Position numbers and translations under genes: made by a program
Part shown: piece after piece, positions 7,372 to 14,916 of the stretch
Position numbering within the stretch: position 1 is the first letter of the stretch
Layout: each line of letters starts with the position of its first letter
From: an uncultured Clostridia bacterium
GTDB lineage: Bacteria > Bacillota > Clostridia > TANB77 > CAG-508
DNA: 23,062 nucleotides
Reading direction: 5' to 3'
Assembly (NCBI GenBank): GCA_934141445.1
Contig: CAKPCF010000026.1
Location: 1 to 23,062 of the forward strand
The notes under the pieces: model-generated
The model's input: only the letters and a program-made list of their open reading frames with translations
Told to the model about the DNA's origin: nothing
Database searches by the model: none

Positions 7372-8949
7372 TTAATTCCTTTCTTTTATAGCATTTATTT
7401 TATTATCTATTATTTTGAAAATAATTGTAAGTCCATTTGCTGCTGATGGTAGTAATAAAAAGAAAAATGGAATTACATAAATACATTTTGTTTCCCAAAT
7501 AAAATGGAACATAAATCCACCTAAAAAACAAAGTATTAAAATAAAGTTTTGATGATTAAAGTTTTTGTTTTTAATGTCATATATAGTAGAAAAACTAGCC
7601 ATTGCAAAAACCAAAATTTCAAAAATGCTTAAACAATAATTTATAATAGAGTGTAATTTTCCATTAAAAATACTTAATAAAATTTTATTGCCTTGTATAT
7701 AATTTTGGTATTCAGTAGAACAATTATCAAATTCTTCAGCTGGCATAGCTGACCAAATTGTTTGAAAAGATGGTTCACACCAAGTTGATAAAACTTTATC
7801 AGCGAAAAACTTAATTGTTGTTTTTGGTGAATGTATAAAAGTATTTAATCTATCTTTGATAATTTCAATACTGTCTGCTTTTGTTGAATTTGCATCATAT
7901 TCATTTTTTATATAGAGTGATTCAACATTTTTATCTTCATGATACCATCCGGCACTTCTTGTGACTGGTTGTTCAAGCCCCATTGCTATATATGTTAGCA
8001 TTGGAATTCCTGAGTTTTCTGGGATGCCTGAACGAGCTTCAGCATATTTTACAACTATTTTATTACTAACTATAAATAATATCAAAGTTAATAATATAAT
8101 GAAAATATTTCTTTTATCAAATTTTTCTATACAATCCAAAACTAAAGAAATAGAAAAAGCTATAAGTATTATTTCATAGTTATTTTTTAGTAGGATAGAA
8201 AAAATTAAACTAAAACTTGAAATAAGTAAATATCTAAATTTTCTACTTTCATAATATTTAAGCAATAGAAATAGTGAGAACAGTGCAAATGTAAGTCCAA
8301 AAATATTACCATATACTAATACACATAACATTGGTAATACTATAAAACAAGGAAATAATATTAAAACAATTTTCTGTGTGTGTTCATCTTTATAAAGTAG
8401 TTTCGTTATTTTATAAAGTAAGTAAAAACATAATAAAACAAATACAATATTTATGTTTTGAATTGCAATTGGAGAATCGCTAAATAAAATCTTTGTTAAT
8501 AATTCGACAAAAAATACAATTCCAAGTTGTAGAGGATGTAAGTATAAATATTGTCCTTTTTTTAATAAAGTATAATCACCATTTTTAAAAGCAATTGCTG
8601 ATCTAAGAACTATTTTTTGATCAGCTCTAACAGGTGCTTTTACAAAATTAACCCAGAATAAACTAAAAACCGTAATCAATATAAGACTAATTATTAAGTA
8701 AGTTTTAGTTTTGAATTTTTTGCTTAAGTTATATAGTATATAGAATATTGCAAATAATATAATTATCCCAAGTAAAGTTAAAGGAATAAATTTTAAAGTA
8801 TAATAGATTCCTTCATGATAATCGTAATAAGTTGTGTTCTTAAAATTTGCTTGTATAAAAAATGTACATAGTGTTAAAGCTACTAAAACAAATGTGACTA
8901 GTATAGCAACAAAATTAACTGCAAAAATATTAAACTTTTTATTTTTCAA
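7372..8949 (-). CDS. Polytopic GT-C-like membrane glycosyltransferase
   Basis: The product is 525 residues with about ten or more hydrophobic segments. I place the start at the TTG at 8949 because GGAGG sits 8 bases upstream; an in-frame TTG five codons earlier overlaps that RBS. After the second and third helices comes an outward loop with RADQ (108-111) and YLYLHPLQLG (134-143). This resembles the first-loop acidic residue and substrate region of GT-C enzymes such as ArnT/PMT_2. Near the C-terminus FHFIWETKCIYVIPFFFLL is also typical of that fold. The start overlaps the stop of the upstream gene by 11 bases. It probably transfers sugar from a lipid carrier to a wall or surface polymer. The exact family is uncertain. 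Confidence 0.7.
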   Translation of the reverse strand: MKNKKFNIFAVNFVAILVTFVLVALTLCTFFIQANFKNTTYYDYHEGIYYTLKFIPLTLLGIIILFAIFYILYNLSKKFKTKTYLIISLILITVFSLFWVNFVKAPVRADQKIVLRSAIAFKNGDYTLLKKGQYLYLHPLQLGIVFFVELLTKILFSDSPIAIQNINIVFVLLCFYLLYKITKLLYKDEHTQKIVLILFPCFIVLPMLCVLVYGNIFGLTFALFSLFLLLKYYESRKFRYLLISSFSLIFSILLKNNYEIILIAFSISLVLDCIEKFDKRNIFIILLTLILFIVSNKIVVKYAEARSGIPENSGIPMLTYIAMGLEQPVTRSAGWYHEDKNVESLYIKNEYDANSTKADSIEIIKDRLNTFIHSPKTTIKFFADKVLSTWCEPSFQTIWSAMPAEEFDNCSTEYQNYIQGNKILLSIFNGKLHSIINYCLSIFEILVFAMASFSTIYDIKNKNFNHQNFILILCFLGGFMFHFIWETKCIYVIPFFFLLLPSAANGLTIIFKIIDNKINAIKERN

Positions 8950-10591
8950 CTTTAGTTCCTCCAAGATTCAAAGTGTTTATATCTATTGTTTTTTCAATGC
9001 CTATTTCACGATACTTTACAGAAACAATATGTTCTTGAATATTTTCAGGTAATTGAAAAATAGCATTTTCAAGTTGTGATTTTGGTAACTCAAATAAAAT
9101 TAAGTTACTTACATCAGAAACAGGGTGTTTAGAGTTCAAATATCTAGTTGCTACAGTAACTTTGTCAAAGTTAGTTACTGTATAAGGTGTGGCATCACTA
9201 ATATCTAAAGTAAATTCTATTTGACAATAGTTTGTAGGTACGCAGTAAATTGCACCGACTTGAAAATATTTTGCAGCAAACTGATTTATAAAATCATTAG
9301 ACAAAGAATCTAAAGCAAAATCGCAAATCATATTTCCAACTGGAACCTTATTAGCATCTTCGAACTTTGGAACTACAAGAGTTGATAGTCCTTCTGATTT
9401 TTGCTTTTGTGCTTCTGACAAATAATACTCTTTATATGGTTTTAAATATTTTAAAGAGAATATAGAATTATTAGTTAGTGTAAATAAACTACAGAAACAA
9501 AAGATGCCAGTAGCACTTATCATAATTTTATTACGTAGTCTTACATTTTTAAATAATGTATTTAAATTGTATATAATTCCTGCAATTAAAAGTGCTTCAT
9601 AAGGTAACATTGCTCGTTCATAAAATTCTGCAATAAAAAACATTGGTGAAATTCCAATAGCACAAGGTAAAATAACATATTTAATTTGTTCAGAAGAAAC
9701 TATATGTTTCTTTTTATTATCAGTATCATCTTTTGAACTTTCCTTTATAAATACTGATATGCATAGAATAGCATATATAACAATTAAATTTTCGATGTTA
9801 TATAATTGTTTAAATACATTTTTTATATAAAATGTATGTCCATCACCACTCGCATTATTGAACCTTATAAAATTTCCTGGTGCAAAAAGTAAAAGCATAG
9901 CTCCAATTCCAAATATAATAATGCTTGTAATCCAATATAATTTTTCTTTAATAGGTAATTTTAGCAATTTCTTAATGTTTGCTAGTACAAGAACAATAAT
10001 AAATGAACCTGTAACAAAAGCAGTGTTTTCTTGAGAAAATCCAGTAAAGAAAGCTAAAATCCAAAAAGCTATTGTAGATAATATATTGTTGTGTTTATTA
10101 TTTACAATGCCATTATAAAAGAAGCTTAGTGTATATAGCATAAGACAAGTTGGCCATAAATAGTTTAAGCTTCCAGAAAGCCAAATGTATTTTTCATTAA
10201 ACATTTTTGTACAATATATTATTAAAAACAGAGCAATTGATAAATGGAATGTTGATATTTTGCAGTTGAATAATTTTGTTATTCCAACTAAAAATAAAAC
10301 AAAAACAATTGCGTTTAGTACATAAAATACATTTACATTTAGCCATAAAAATAATTGTATAACACCATGAACTATTATTCTGCCAGTCCAAGTTTTATAT
10401 AGTGTTGACATTGATGTAGCTAAATCAGCAAAAGATGAAATTTTTTGATTAGAGTTATATATATAAGTATAATTATATTCATCTGGTGCGTATAAGCTAT
10501 TATTTCCTATAATAAAAATATTAACAGCAATTAAAAATAAAAAAATTACTGTGATTATTGTAGGAATTTGTTGTTTAATATTTTTTTTCAT
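8939..10591 (-). CDS. DUF6056-like polytopic membrane protein, putative GT-C glycosyltransferase
   Basis: This 550-residue protein has an N-terminal helix at about 11-28, then an outward loop with APDEYNYTYIY (35-45), then about nine more membrane segments to residue 375. A hydrophilic C-terminal domain of about 165 residues follows. The acidic loop motif after helix 1 and the segment NEKYIWLSGSLNYLWPT resemble DUF6056-type proteins, which look like GT-C transferases and occur in surface polysaccharide or serotype-conversion loci. It is the first gene of the three-gene operon, with AGGAG 8 bases before its ATG and a promoter upstream. The family assignment is from memory of the motifs and should be treated as likely, not proven. 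Confidence 0.65.
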   Translation of the reverse strand: MKKNIKQQIPTIITVIFLFLIAVNIFIIGNNSLYAPDEYNYTYIYNSNQKISSFADLATSMSTLYKTWTGRIIVHGVIQLFLWLNVNVFYVLNAIVFVLFLVGITKLFNCKISTFHLSIALFLIIYCTKMFNEKYIWLSGSLNYLWPTCLMLYTLSFFYNGIVNNKHNNILSTIAFWILAFFTGFSQENTAFVTGSFIIVLVLANIKKLLKLPIKEKLYWITSIIIFGIGAMLLLFAPGNFIRFNNASGDGHTFYIKNVFKQLYNIENLIVIYAILCISVFIKESSKDDTDNKKKHIVSSEQIKYVILPCAIGISPMFFIAEFYERAMLPYEALLIAGIIYNLNTLFKNVRLRNKIMISATGIFCFCSLFTLTNNSIFSLKYLKPYKEYYLSEAQKQKSEGLSTLVVPKFEDANKVPVGNMICDFALDSLSNDFINQFAAKYFQVGAIYCVPTNYCQIEFTLDISDATPYTVTNFDKVTVATRYLNSKHPVSDVSNLILFELPKSQLENAIFQLPENIQEHIVSVKYREIGIEKTIDINTLNLGGTKVEK

Positions 10592-10622
10592 CGTAAAAAC
10601 TCCTATCCTTAAAATTGAGGAA

Positions 10623-10651
10623 ATTATATCATAAATAATAAGTTATAACAA
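10623..10651 (-). promoter_or_regulatory. Promoter of the minus-strand glycosylation operon
   Basis: On the minus strand TTGTTA (10651-10646) and TATAAT (10628-10623) are 17 bases apart. This places the start site about 25 bases upstream of the DUF6056-like gene. Confidence 0.65.
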
Positions 10652-10696
10652 TATAAAGGTAATATAATTTTAATTAGATAATTTTATATTTAATGG

Positions 10697-10725
10697 TTGC
10701 TATTTTAGAAAAAGTGTAATATAAT
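10697..10725 (+). promoter_or_regulatory. mreB promoter
   Basis: TTGCTA (10697-10702) and TATAAT (10720-10725) have a 17-base spacer. The leader to mreB is about 40 bases. It is divergent from the glycosylation operon promoter. Confidence 0.75.
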
Positions 10726-10772
10726 CGTAACGGAAATGTAATAAAGAAATATTTAAGAAAGGGCGAAGGCTG

Positions 10773-11771
10773 ATGTTTGGACAAGATATAGGTATTGATT
10801 TAGGTACAGCTACTGTTATTGCGTATGTTAAAGGAAAAGGTATTGTTTTAAGAGAACCTTCTGTTGTTGCTGTAAATAATGTGACAAATGAAGTTCTAGC
10901 AGTCGGTCATGAAGCTAGAAGAATGCTTGGTAGAACACCGGGAAATATAGTGGCAACAAGACCATTAAGAGAAGGTGTTATTTCAGACTATACAGTAACT
11001 GAAAAAATGCTTAAATATTTTATAAATAAAATAGGTGGAAAATTTTTATTTTCTCCTAGAATAATGATTTGTATTCCATCACAAGTTACAGAAGTTGAAA
11101 AAAAGGCTGTTATAGATGCTGCATCTAATGCAGGTGCAAGAAAAGTTTATTTAATAGAAGAACCAATAGCAGCTGCTATTGGAGCAGGAATAGATATTTC
11201 AAAACCATGTGGAAACATGATTGTTGATATAGGTGGTGGAACAACTGATATTGCTGTTATATCATTAGGTGGTTCTGTTGTTAGTACATCTCTTAAAATT
11301 GCAGGAGATAAATTTGATGAATACATTGTAAAATATATAAAGAAAAAGCATAATGTAATGATTGGAGAAAGAACAGCTGAAGAACTAAAAGTAAGTATTG
11401 GTTGTGTATATCCTAAATTTCAAGATATGGAAATGGATGTAAGAGGTAGAGATTTATTTACTGGTTTACCTAAAACAATTACTGTATTTTCTAGTGAACT
11501 TATGGAAGCTCTTGAAGAACCAGCTTTAATGATTGTTGATGCTGTTCATTCAGTACTAGAAAAAACACCACCAGAACTTGCAGCTGATATTAGTGATAAG
11601 GGAATTTATATGACTGGAGGAGGCTGTTTAGTAGACGGACTAGATAAATTATTACAGGAAAAAATTGGAATAAATGTAATGATTGCAGAAGATGCTATAT
11701 CTTGTGTTGCTTTAGGAACTGGAAAAGCTTTAGATAATTTAGACAAACTTGATAGAATGCATAGACAATAA
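10773..11771 (+). CDS. mreB: MreB/Mbl-family actin-like cell-shape protein
   Basis: MreB-family proteins polymerise as membrane-bound filaments that direct lateral wall synthesis in rods. This 332-residue protein shows the phosphate-1 motif GIDLGTATV at 7-15, the phosphate-2 segment IVDIGGGTTDIAVI near residue 150-163 and the adenosine motif MTGGGCLV near residue 286. The start MFGQDIGIDLGTA and the overall length are closest to the Mbl/MreBH branch. The ATG has GGGCGAAGG upstream. The usual partners mreC and mreD are not adjacent, so this is probably a stand-alone paralogue and the genome may carry another mreB with mreCD. Whether it is MreB or Mbl cannot be settled by eye. Confidence 0.93.
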   Translation: MFGQDIGIDLGTATVIAYVKGKGIVLREPSVVAVNNVTNEVLAVGHEARRMLGRTPGNIVATRPLREGVISDYTVTEKMLKYFINKIGGKFLFSPRIMICIPSQVTEVEKKAVIDAASNAGARKVYLIEEPIAAAIGAGIDISKPCGNMIVDIGGGTTDIAVISLGGSVVSTSLKIAGDKFDEYIVKYIKKKHNVMIGERTAEELKVSIGCVYPKFQDMEMDVRGRDLFTGLPKTITVFSSELMEALEEPALMIVDAVHSVLEKTPPELAADISDKGIYMTGGGCLVDGLDKLLQEKIGINVMIAEDAISCVALGTGKALDNLDKLDRMHRQ

Positions 11772-11806
11772 ATTAGAATTTTGATTTAACCTTTATTTTA
11801 TACATT

Positions 11807-11844
11807 AGAAAAGCTTTAATATCATTTTAAAGCTTTTCTTTTTA
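11807..11844 (+). terminator. Rho-independent terminator of mreB
   Basis: AGAAAAGCTTTAA and TTAAAGCTTTTCT form a perfect 13-bp stem with a 7-base loop, followed by TTTTT. Confidence 0.9.
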
Positions 11845-11856
11845 CTTATTTTATAG

Positions 11857-11862
11857 TATAAT
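11857..11862 (+). promoter_or_regulatory. Candidate -10 box for mtaB
   Basis: TATAAT lies 42 bases before the ATG at 11904. The -35 position falls in the T-tract of the mreB terminator (TTTTCT), a poor match. Transcription of mtaB may therefore be weak or partly read through from mreB. Confidence 0.45.
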
Positions 11863-11903
11863 AGTTATGTTTTAAAGAGAAAAAGCTGAAAGGTAGTAAT
11901 AAA

Positions 11904-11949
11904 ATGGAGAAGAATAGTAACAAAAAAAGAGTTGCTTTTTATACATTAC
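11904..11949 (+). other. Displaced 5' end of mtaB, separated by an apparent one-base insertion
   Basis: An ATG at 11904 with AAAGG about 10 bases upstream opens a frame reading MEKNSNKKRVAFYTL. This matches the usual MtaB N-terminus, which continues GCKVNQYET. Here the codons after TTA read CGG TTG and the frame stops at 11970-11972. Skipping the C at 11949 gives GGT TGC and joins the main frame exactly. So the original gene very likely began at 11904, and one base is extra here, either truly in the genome or as a sequencing or assembly error. Confidence 0.75.
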
Positions 11950-13215
11950 GGTTGCAAAGTAAATCAATATGAAACAAATGGAATGATTCAAAAATTTCAA
12001 GAAGCTGGATATAATATTGTAAACTTTGCTGAAGAAGCTGATATTTATGTAGTAAATACCTGTACTGTTACAAATATGTCAGATAGAAAATCAAGACAAA
12101 TTTTAAGAAGAGCAAAAGAACTAAATGAAAAAGCCATTGTAGTAGCTGTTGGATGTTATGTTCAAGTTGCTAAAAATGAAATAGATAAAATTCCTGAAAT
12201 TGATTTTACTTTAGGAACAAATGAAAAAGTAAATATTGTAAACAATGTAGAAAGCTTTTTAGAAAATGGACAAAAAATAAATATCGATGATGTTTTACAC
12301 AATAAAAATTATGGAGATTTTGGAGATATAACATATACAGAAAAAACAAGAGCCGTTATAAAAGTTCAAGATGGTTGTGATAGATTTTGTTCATATTGTA
12401 TAATTCCTTATGCAAGAGGAAGAGTTAGAAGTAGAAAACCAGAAAATGTAATAAAAGAAATTGAAGATATAAGTAAAAAAGGAATAAAAGAGGTTGTAAT
12501 TACAGGAATCCATGTTGCATCTTATGGAAAAGACTTCAACAATCAGTATGGGCTAATTGATTTATTAGAAGAAATAAATAAAATAGATGGAATCGAAAGA
12601 ATTAGACTAGGTTCAATAGAGCCTTTGTGGGTATCAGAAGAGGTTATAAAAAGACTAACTAAATTAGAAAAGATATGCCATCATTTTCATTTATCTCTTC
12701 AGAGTGGTTGTACAGAAACATTGAAAAGAATGAATAGAAGATATACAGCCGAGGAATTTAAAGAAATTGTAGAAAGACTTAGAAATGCTTATGAAGATGT
12801 AATATTAACTACTGATATTATAGTAGGCTTTGCTGGCGAAACAGAAGAGGAATTTAATACAACTTATGATTTTCTTAAAGAAATTAAATTCTATAAAACA
12901 CATATATTCAAGTATTCAGAAAGAAAAGGAACAAAAGCTGCTGAAATGCCAAATCAAGTTCCAGGCAATATAAAAGAAGAAAGAAGTAAAATTCTTTTAA
13001 AACTTTCAGATGAAAATGAAATTAGCTATTTAAATAGTTATTTAGGTAAAAAAGTAAAAGTGCTATTTGAAGAAAGAGAAGGTGGCTTTTATAAAGGACA
13101 TACAGCAAATTATCTAATGGTTAAAGTAAAATCAACAACAGATATTTCAAACGAAATACTTGAAGTAGAAATAGATGGAATAGAAGATTTGAATTTGATT
13201 GGAAAAATATTGTAA
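11932..13215 (+). CDS. mtaB: tRNA (N6-threonylcarbamoyladenosine-37) methylthiotransferase MtaB, 5' frameshift
   Basis: MtaB (YqeV) is a radical-SAM enzyme that adds a methylthio group to t6A37 of ANN-decoding tRNAs, giving ms2t6A. In the open frame from the TTG at 11932, the three N-terminal cluster cysteines are C8 (GCKVNQYET), C44 (VNTCTVT) and C75 (VGCYVQ). The radical-SAM triad is C149, C153 and C156 in DGCDRFCSYC. A TRAM domain occupies about the last 60 residues. All cluster ligands are intact, but the first strand VAFYTL lies in another frame because of one extra base at 11949. The TTG has no good RBS, so as written the gene may be poorly translated or inactive. Family identity is secure; its functional state is not. 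Confidence 0.88.
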   Translation: MLFIHYGCKVNQYETNGMIQKFQEAGYNIVNFAEEADIYVVNTCTVTNMSDRKSRQILRRAKELNEKAIVVAVGCYVQVAKNEIDKIPEIDFTLGTNEKVNIVNNVESFLENGQKINIDDVLHNKNYGDFGDITYTEKTRAVIKVQDGCDRFCSYCIIPYARGRVRSRKPENVIKEIEDISKKGIKEVVITGIHVASYGKDFNNQYGLIDLLEEINKIDGIERIRLGSIEPLWVSEEVIKRLTKLEKICHHFHLSLQSGCTETLKRMNRRYTAEEFKEIVERLRNAYEDVILTTDIIVGFAGETEEEFNTTYDFLKEIKFYKTHIFKYSERKGTKAAEMPNQVPGNIKEERSKILLKLSDENEISYLNSYLGKKVKVLFEEREGGFYKGHTANYLMVKVKSTTDISNEILEVEIDGIEDLNLIGKIL

Positions 13216-13267
13216 CAAATGTAATAATTTGGTAACTAAAACTTAATATAAAAAAACGAAAAAGATA

Positions 13268-13296
13268 TTGAACAAATTGTTAAAATATAGTATAAA
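13268..13296 (+). promoter_or_regulatory. Promoter of the FLFQE-repeat small gene
   Basis: TTGAAC (13268-13273) and TATAAA (13291-13296) are 17 bases apart, giving a start near 13303 and a leader of about 34 bases. This shows that the small gene is transcribed on its own and that the in-frame TTG at 13268 is a promoter element, not a start codon. Confidence 0.7.
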
Positions 13297-13336
13297 TAAT
13301 GTAAATAGTTTCGAGATATACATAGGAGGAAGCAAT

Positions 13337-13582
13337 ATGAAGGAATATAATTTAAATGAACAAGCTGGTAGCAATTTACCTGCAGAAATCGGATTATGGG
13401 GAAAAGTTAAAGGATTTTTGTTTCAAGAAATAGATTTAAACAAACCAATTGTACTTGAATTAACACCAAAGGAAGAAAAAGTTTTAGGAGAAGTTCATGA
13501 CTTTTTATTCCAAGAAGTTAAATTCCCAGAATTACATGATTTCCTATTCCAAGAAATTACTTTATTTGGCAGAAAAAAATAA
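13337..13582 (+). CDS. 81-residue protein with three FLFQE[IV] repeats, unknown function
   Basis: I do not recognise this family. The ATG at 13337 follows a strong AGGAGGA at 6 bases. The motif FLFQE occurs at residues 27-31, 56-60 and 69-73, inside an 11-residue unit: VKGFLFQEIDL, VHDFLFQEVKF and LHDFLFQEITL. Between copies 1 and 2 is a charged linker, PIVLELTPKEEKVLGE, and the protein ends in GRKK. There is no signal peptide, membrane helix or cysteine. The three repeats use different codons for the same residues, which suggests old duplication held by selection on the protein. With its own promoter, strong RBS and terminator it should be well expressed. Repeated hydrophobic-aromatic blocks followed by QE suggest a binding module or self-assembling beta-strands, but that is inference. 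Confidence 0.8.
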   Translation: MKEYNLNEQAGSNLPAEIGLWGKVKGFLFQEIDLNKPIVLELTPKEEKVLGEVHDFLFQEVKFPELHDFLFQEITLFGRKK

Positions 13583-13601
13583 GTAAATAATCGAACTTTT
13601 T

Positions 13602-13632
13602 AAAGAGGTACAGTTAGTGTGCTTCTTTTTTT
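13602..13632 (+). terminator. Terminator of the FLFQE-repeat gene
   Basis: AAAGAGGTACA pairs with TGTGCTTCTTT (11 bp with two G-U pairs) around a GTTAG loop, and a T-run follows. It lies 20 bases after the stop. Confidence 0.85.
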
Positions 13633-13739
13633 ATGCAAAAATGACTAAATTTTAACAATATGAACATAATAAGCTATATTTAAAGTTATTTTAGTAATAA
13701 TTAGTAATTTAGTAGAAGAAAAAATAAACAAAAAAGGTA

Positions 13740-13768
13740 TTGCAAAGGGAAAAAAATTGTTATACAAT
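13740..13768 (+). promoter_or_regulatory. Promoter of the glycolytic operon
   Basis: TTGCAA (13740-13745) and TACAAT (13763-13768) have a 17-base spacer. The start site is predicted near 13775, giving a leader of about 60 bases before gap. Confidence 0.7.
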
Positions 13769-13771
13769 GTT

Positions 13772-13790
13772 TTTGGTCAAATAGACTAAA
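13772..13790 (+). promoter_or_regulatory. Operator-like dyad at the gap transcription start
   Basis: TTTGGTC and GACTAAA pair (7 bp with one G-U) around AAATA, and TTTTT follows directly. It lies just after the -10, where a repressor site would be expected. It does not resemble the CggR operator. Operator is the preferred reading; a weak attenuator hairpin is possible. Confidence 0.4.
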
Positions 13791-13798
13791 TTTTTAAC

Positions 13799-13820
13799 GA
13801 TACTCAAGAAAAGAAGTATC
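13799..13820 (+). promoter_or_regulatory. Leader hairpin before the gap RBS
   Basis: GATACT (13799-13804) and AGTATC (13815-13820) form a 6-bp stem with a 10-base loop, ending 6 bases before the GGAGG at 13827. It could stabilise the mRNA or affect ribosome loading. Confidence 0.3.
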
Positions 13821-13837
13821 AGAATTGGAGGATTTTT

Positions 13838-14839
13838 ATGTCAATAAGAATAGGTATTAACGGATTTGGTAGAATTGGAACATTAGCTTTTCAAGCGGCT
13901 TTAAATAAAGAAGAAATCGAAGTTGTTGCTATAAACGATCCATTCATCGCAGTTGATTACATGGCATATATGACAAAATTTGATTCTATACATGGTAGAT
14001 TCAAAGGACAAGTAGAAGCTAGAGATGGAAAACTAGTAGTAAATGGAAAAGAAATAAAAGTATATAATGAAATGGATCCACATAACATTCCTTGGGGAGA
14101 AAACAATGTTGATTATGTATTAGAATGTTCTGGTGTTTTCACAACATTAGAAAAAGCTCAAGCTCACATTGATGCAGGTGCTAAGAAAGTTATAATCAGT
14201 GCACCATCTAAAGATGCTCCAATGTTTGTAATGGGTGTAAATAATGAAACTTATGATCCAAGCATGAACATAATTTCAAATGCATCTTGCACAACAAATT
14301 GTTTAGCACCTTTAGCTAAAATCATAAATGATAAATTTGGAATTAAAGAAGGCTTAATGACAACAGTTCATTCAACAACAGCTACACAAAAAACAGTTGA
14401 TGGAGCTTCAAAGAAAGATTGGAGAGGTGGTAGAGCTGCTTCTGCAAACATTATTCCATCATCAACAGGTGCAGCAAAAGCTGTAGGAAAAGTTATTCCA
14501 TCATTAAATGGAAAATTAACAGGTATGGCTTTCAGAGTACCAACAATAGATGTTTCAGTAGTTGACTTAACATGTAACCTAGAAAAACCAGCTACTTATG
14601 AAGAAATCTGTGCAGAAGTAAAAAGAGCTTCTGAAAATGAATTTAAAGGAATTGTTGAATATACAGATGAAGCAGTTGTATCTTCAGACTTTATTAGTGA
14701 TGAACATACATCAATCTTTGATGCAACAGCAGGTATTCAATTAACAGATACTTTCGTAAAATTAGTTGCTTGGTATGATAATGAATGGGGTTATTCAAAT
14801 AAATTAGTTGATTTAGCTGTATACATTTCTAAAAGATAG
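13838..14839 (+). CDS. gap: Type I glyceraldehyde-3-phosphate dehydrogenase
   Basis: This enzyme oxidises and phosphorylates glyceraldehyde-3-phosphate to 1,3-bisphosphoglycerate in glycolysis. The 333-residue length is typical. The NAD-binding motif NGFGRIG is at 8-14, the catalytic cysteine is C151 in SNASCTTNCLAP, and the partner histidine is H178 in TTVHSTTATQ. WYDNEWGYSNKLVDL near the C-terminus is the family signature. The start has GGAGG at 6 bases. It is the first gene of the operon with pgk, a NUDIX gene, tpiA and gpmI. Codon choice leans toward TTC and AAC more than in neighbouring genes, as expected for high expression. No cggR repressor gene lies upstream, unlike in Bacillus. Confidence 0.98.
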   Translation: MSIRIGINGFGRIGTLAFQAALNKEEIEVVAINDPFIAVDYMAYMTKFDSIHGRFKGQVEARDGKLVVNGKEIKVYNEMDPHNIPWGENNVDYVLECSGVFTTLEKAQAHIDAGAKKVIISAPSKDAPMFVMGVNNETYDPSMNIISNASCTTNCLAPLAKIINDKFGIKEGLMTTVHSTTATQKTVDGASKKDWRGGRAASANIIPSSTGAAKAVGKVIPSLNGKLTGMAFRVPTIDVSVVDLTCNLEKPATYEEICAEVKRASENEFKGIVEYTDEAVVSSDFISDEHTSIFDATAGIQLTDTFVKLVAWYDNEWGYSNKLVDLAVYISKR

Positions 14840-14856
14840 TTTTTAGTATAATCATA

Positions 14857-14883
14857 TTTTAGGCAGGCTGGACCTGCCTAAAA
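14857..14883 (+). other. Intercistronic hairpin between gap and pgk
   Basis: TTTTAGGCAGG and CCTGCCTAAAA form a perfect 11-bp stem around CTGGA. No T-run follows (ATCTATTT), so it is more likely an mRNA stabilising or processing element, or a partial attenuator, than a full terminator. It is unusually GC-rich for this region. Confidence 0.65.
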
Positions 14884-14916
14884 ATCTATTTATAATTAAG
14901 CAATATGGAGGGTATT

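Noticed and set aside
11946..11955. Programmed +1 frameshift in mtaB
   Set aside because: The P-site tRNA on TTA would have to re-pair on TAC, a poor fit, and no stimulatory element is obvious. An insertion or sequence error is simpler.
13268..13336. Longer start (TTG at 13268) for the FLFQE-repeat protein
   Set aside because: The TTG is part of the -35 box, has no RBS, and the extra 23 residues lack any match to the repeat pattern. The ATG at 13337 has AGGAGGA.
13551..13570. QEITLF at the end of the repeat protein as a DNA sliding-clamp binding motif
   Set aside because: It only loosely fits the QLxLF consensus, and the same block recurs in the other repeats as QEIDL and QEVKF, so the repeat itself is the better explanation.
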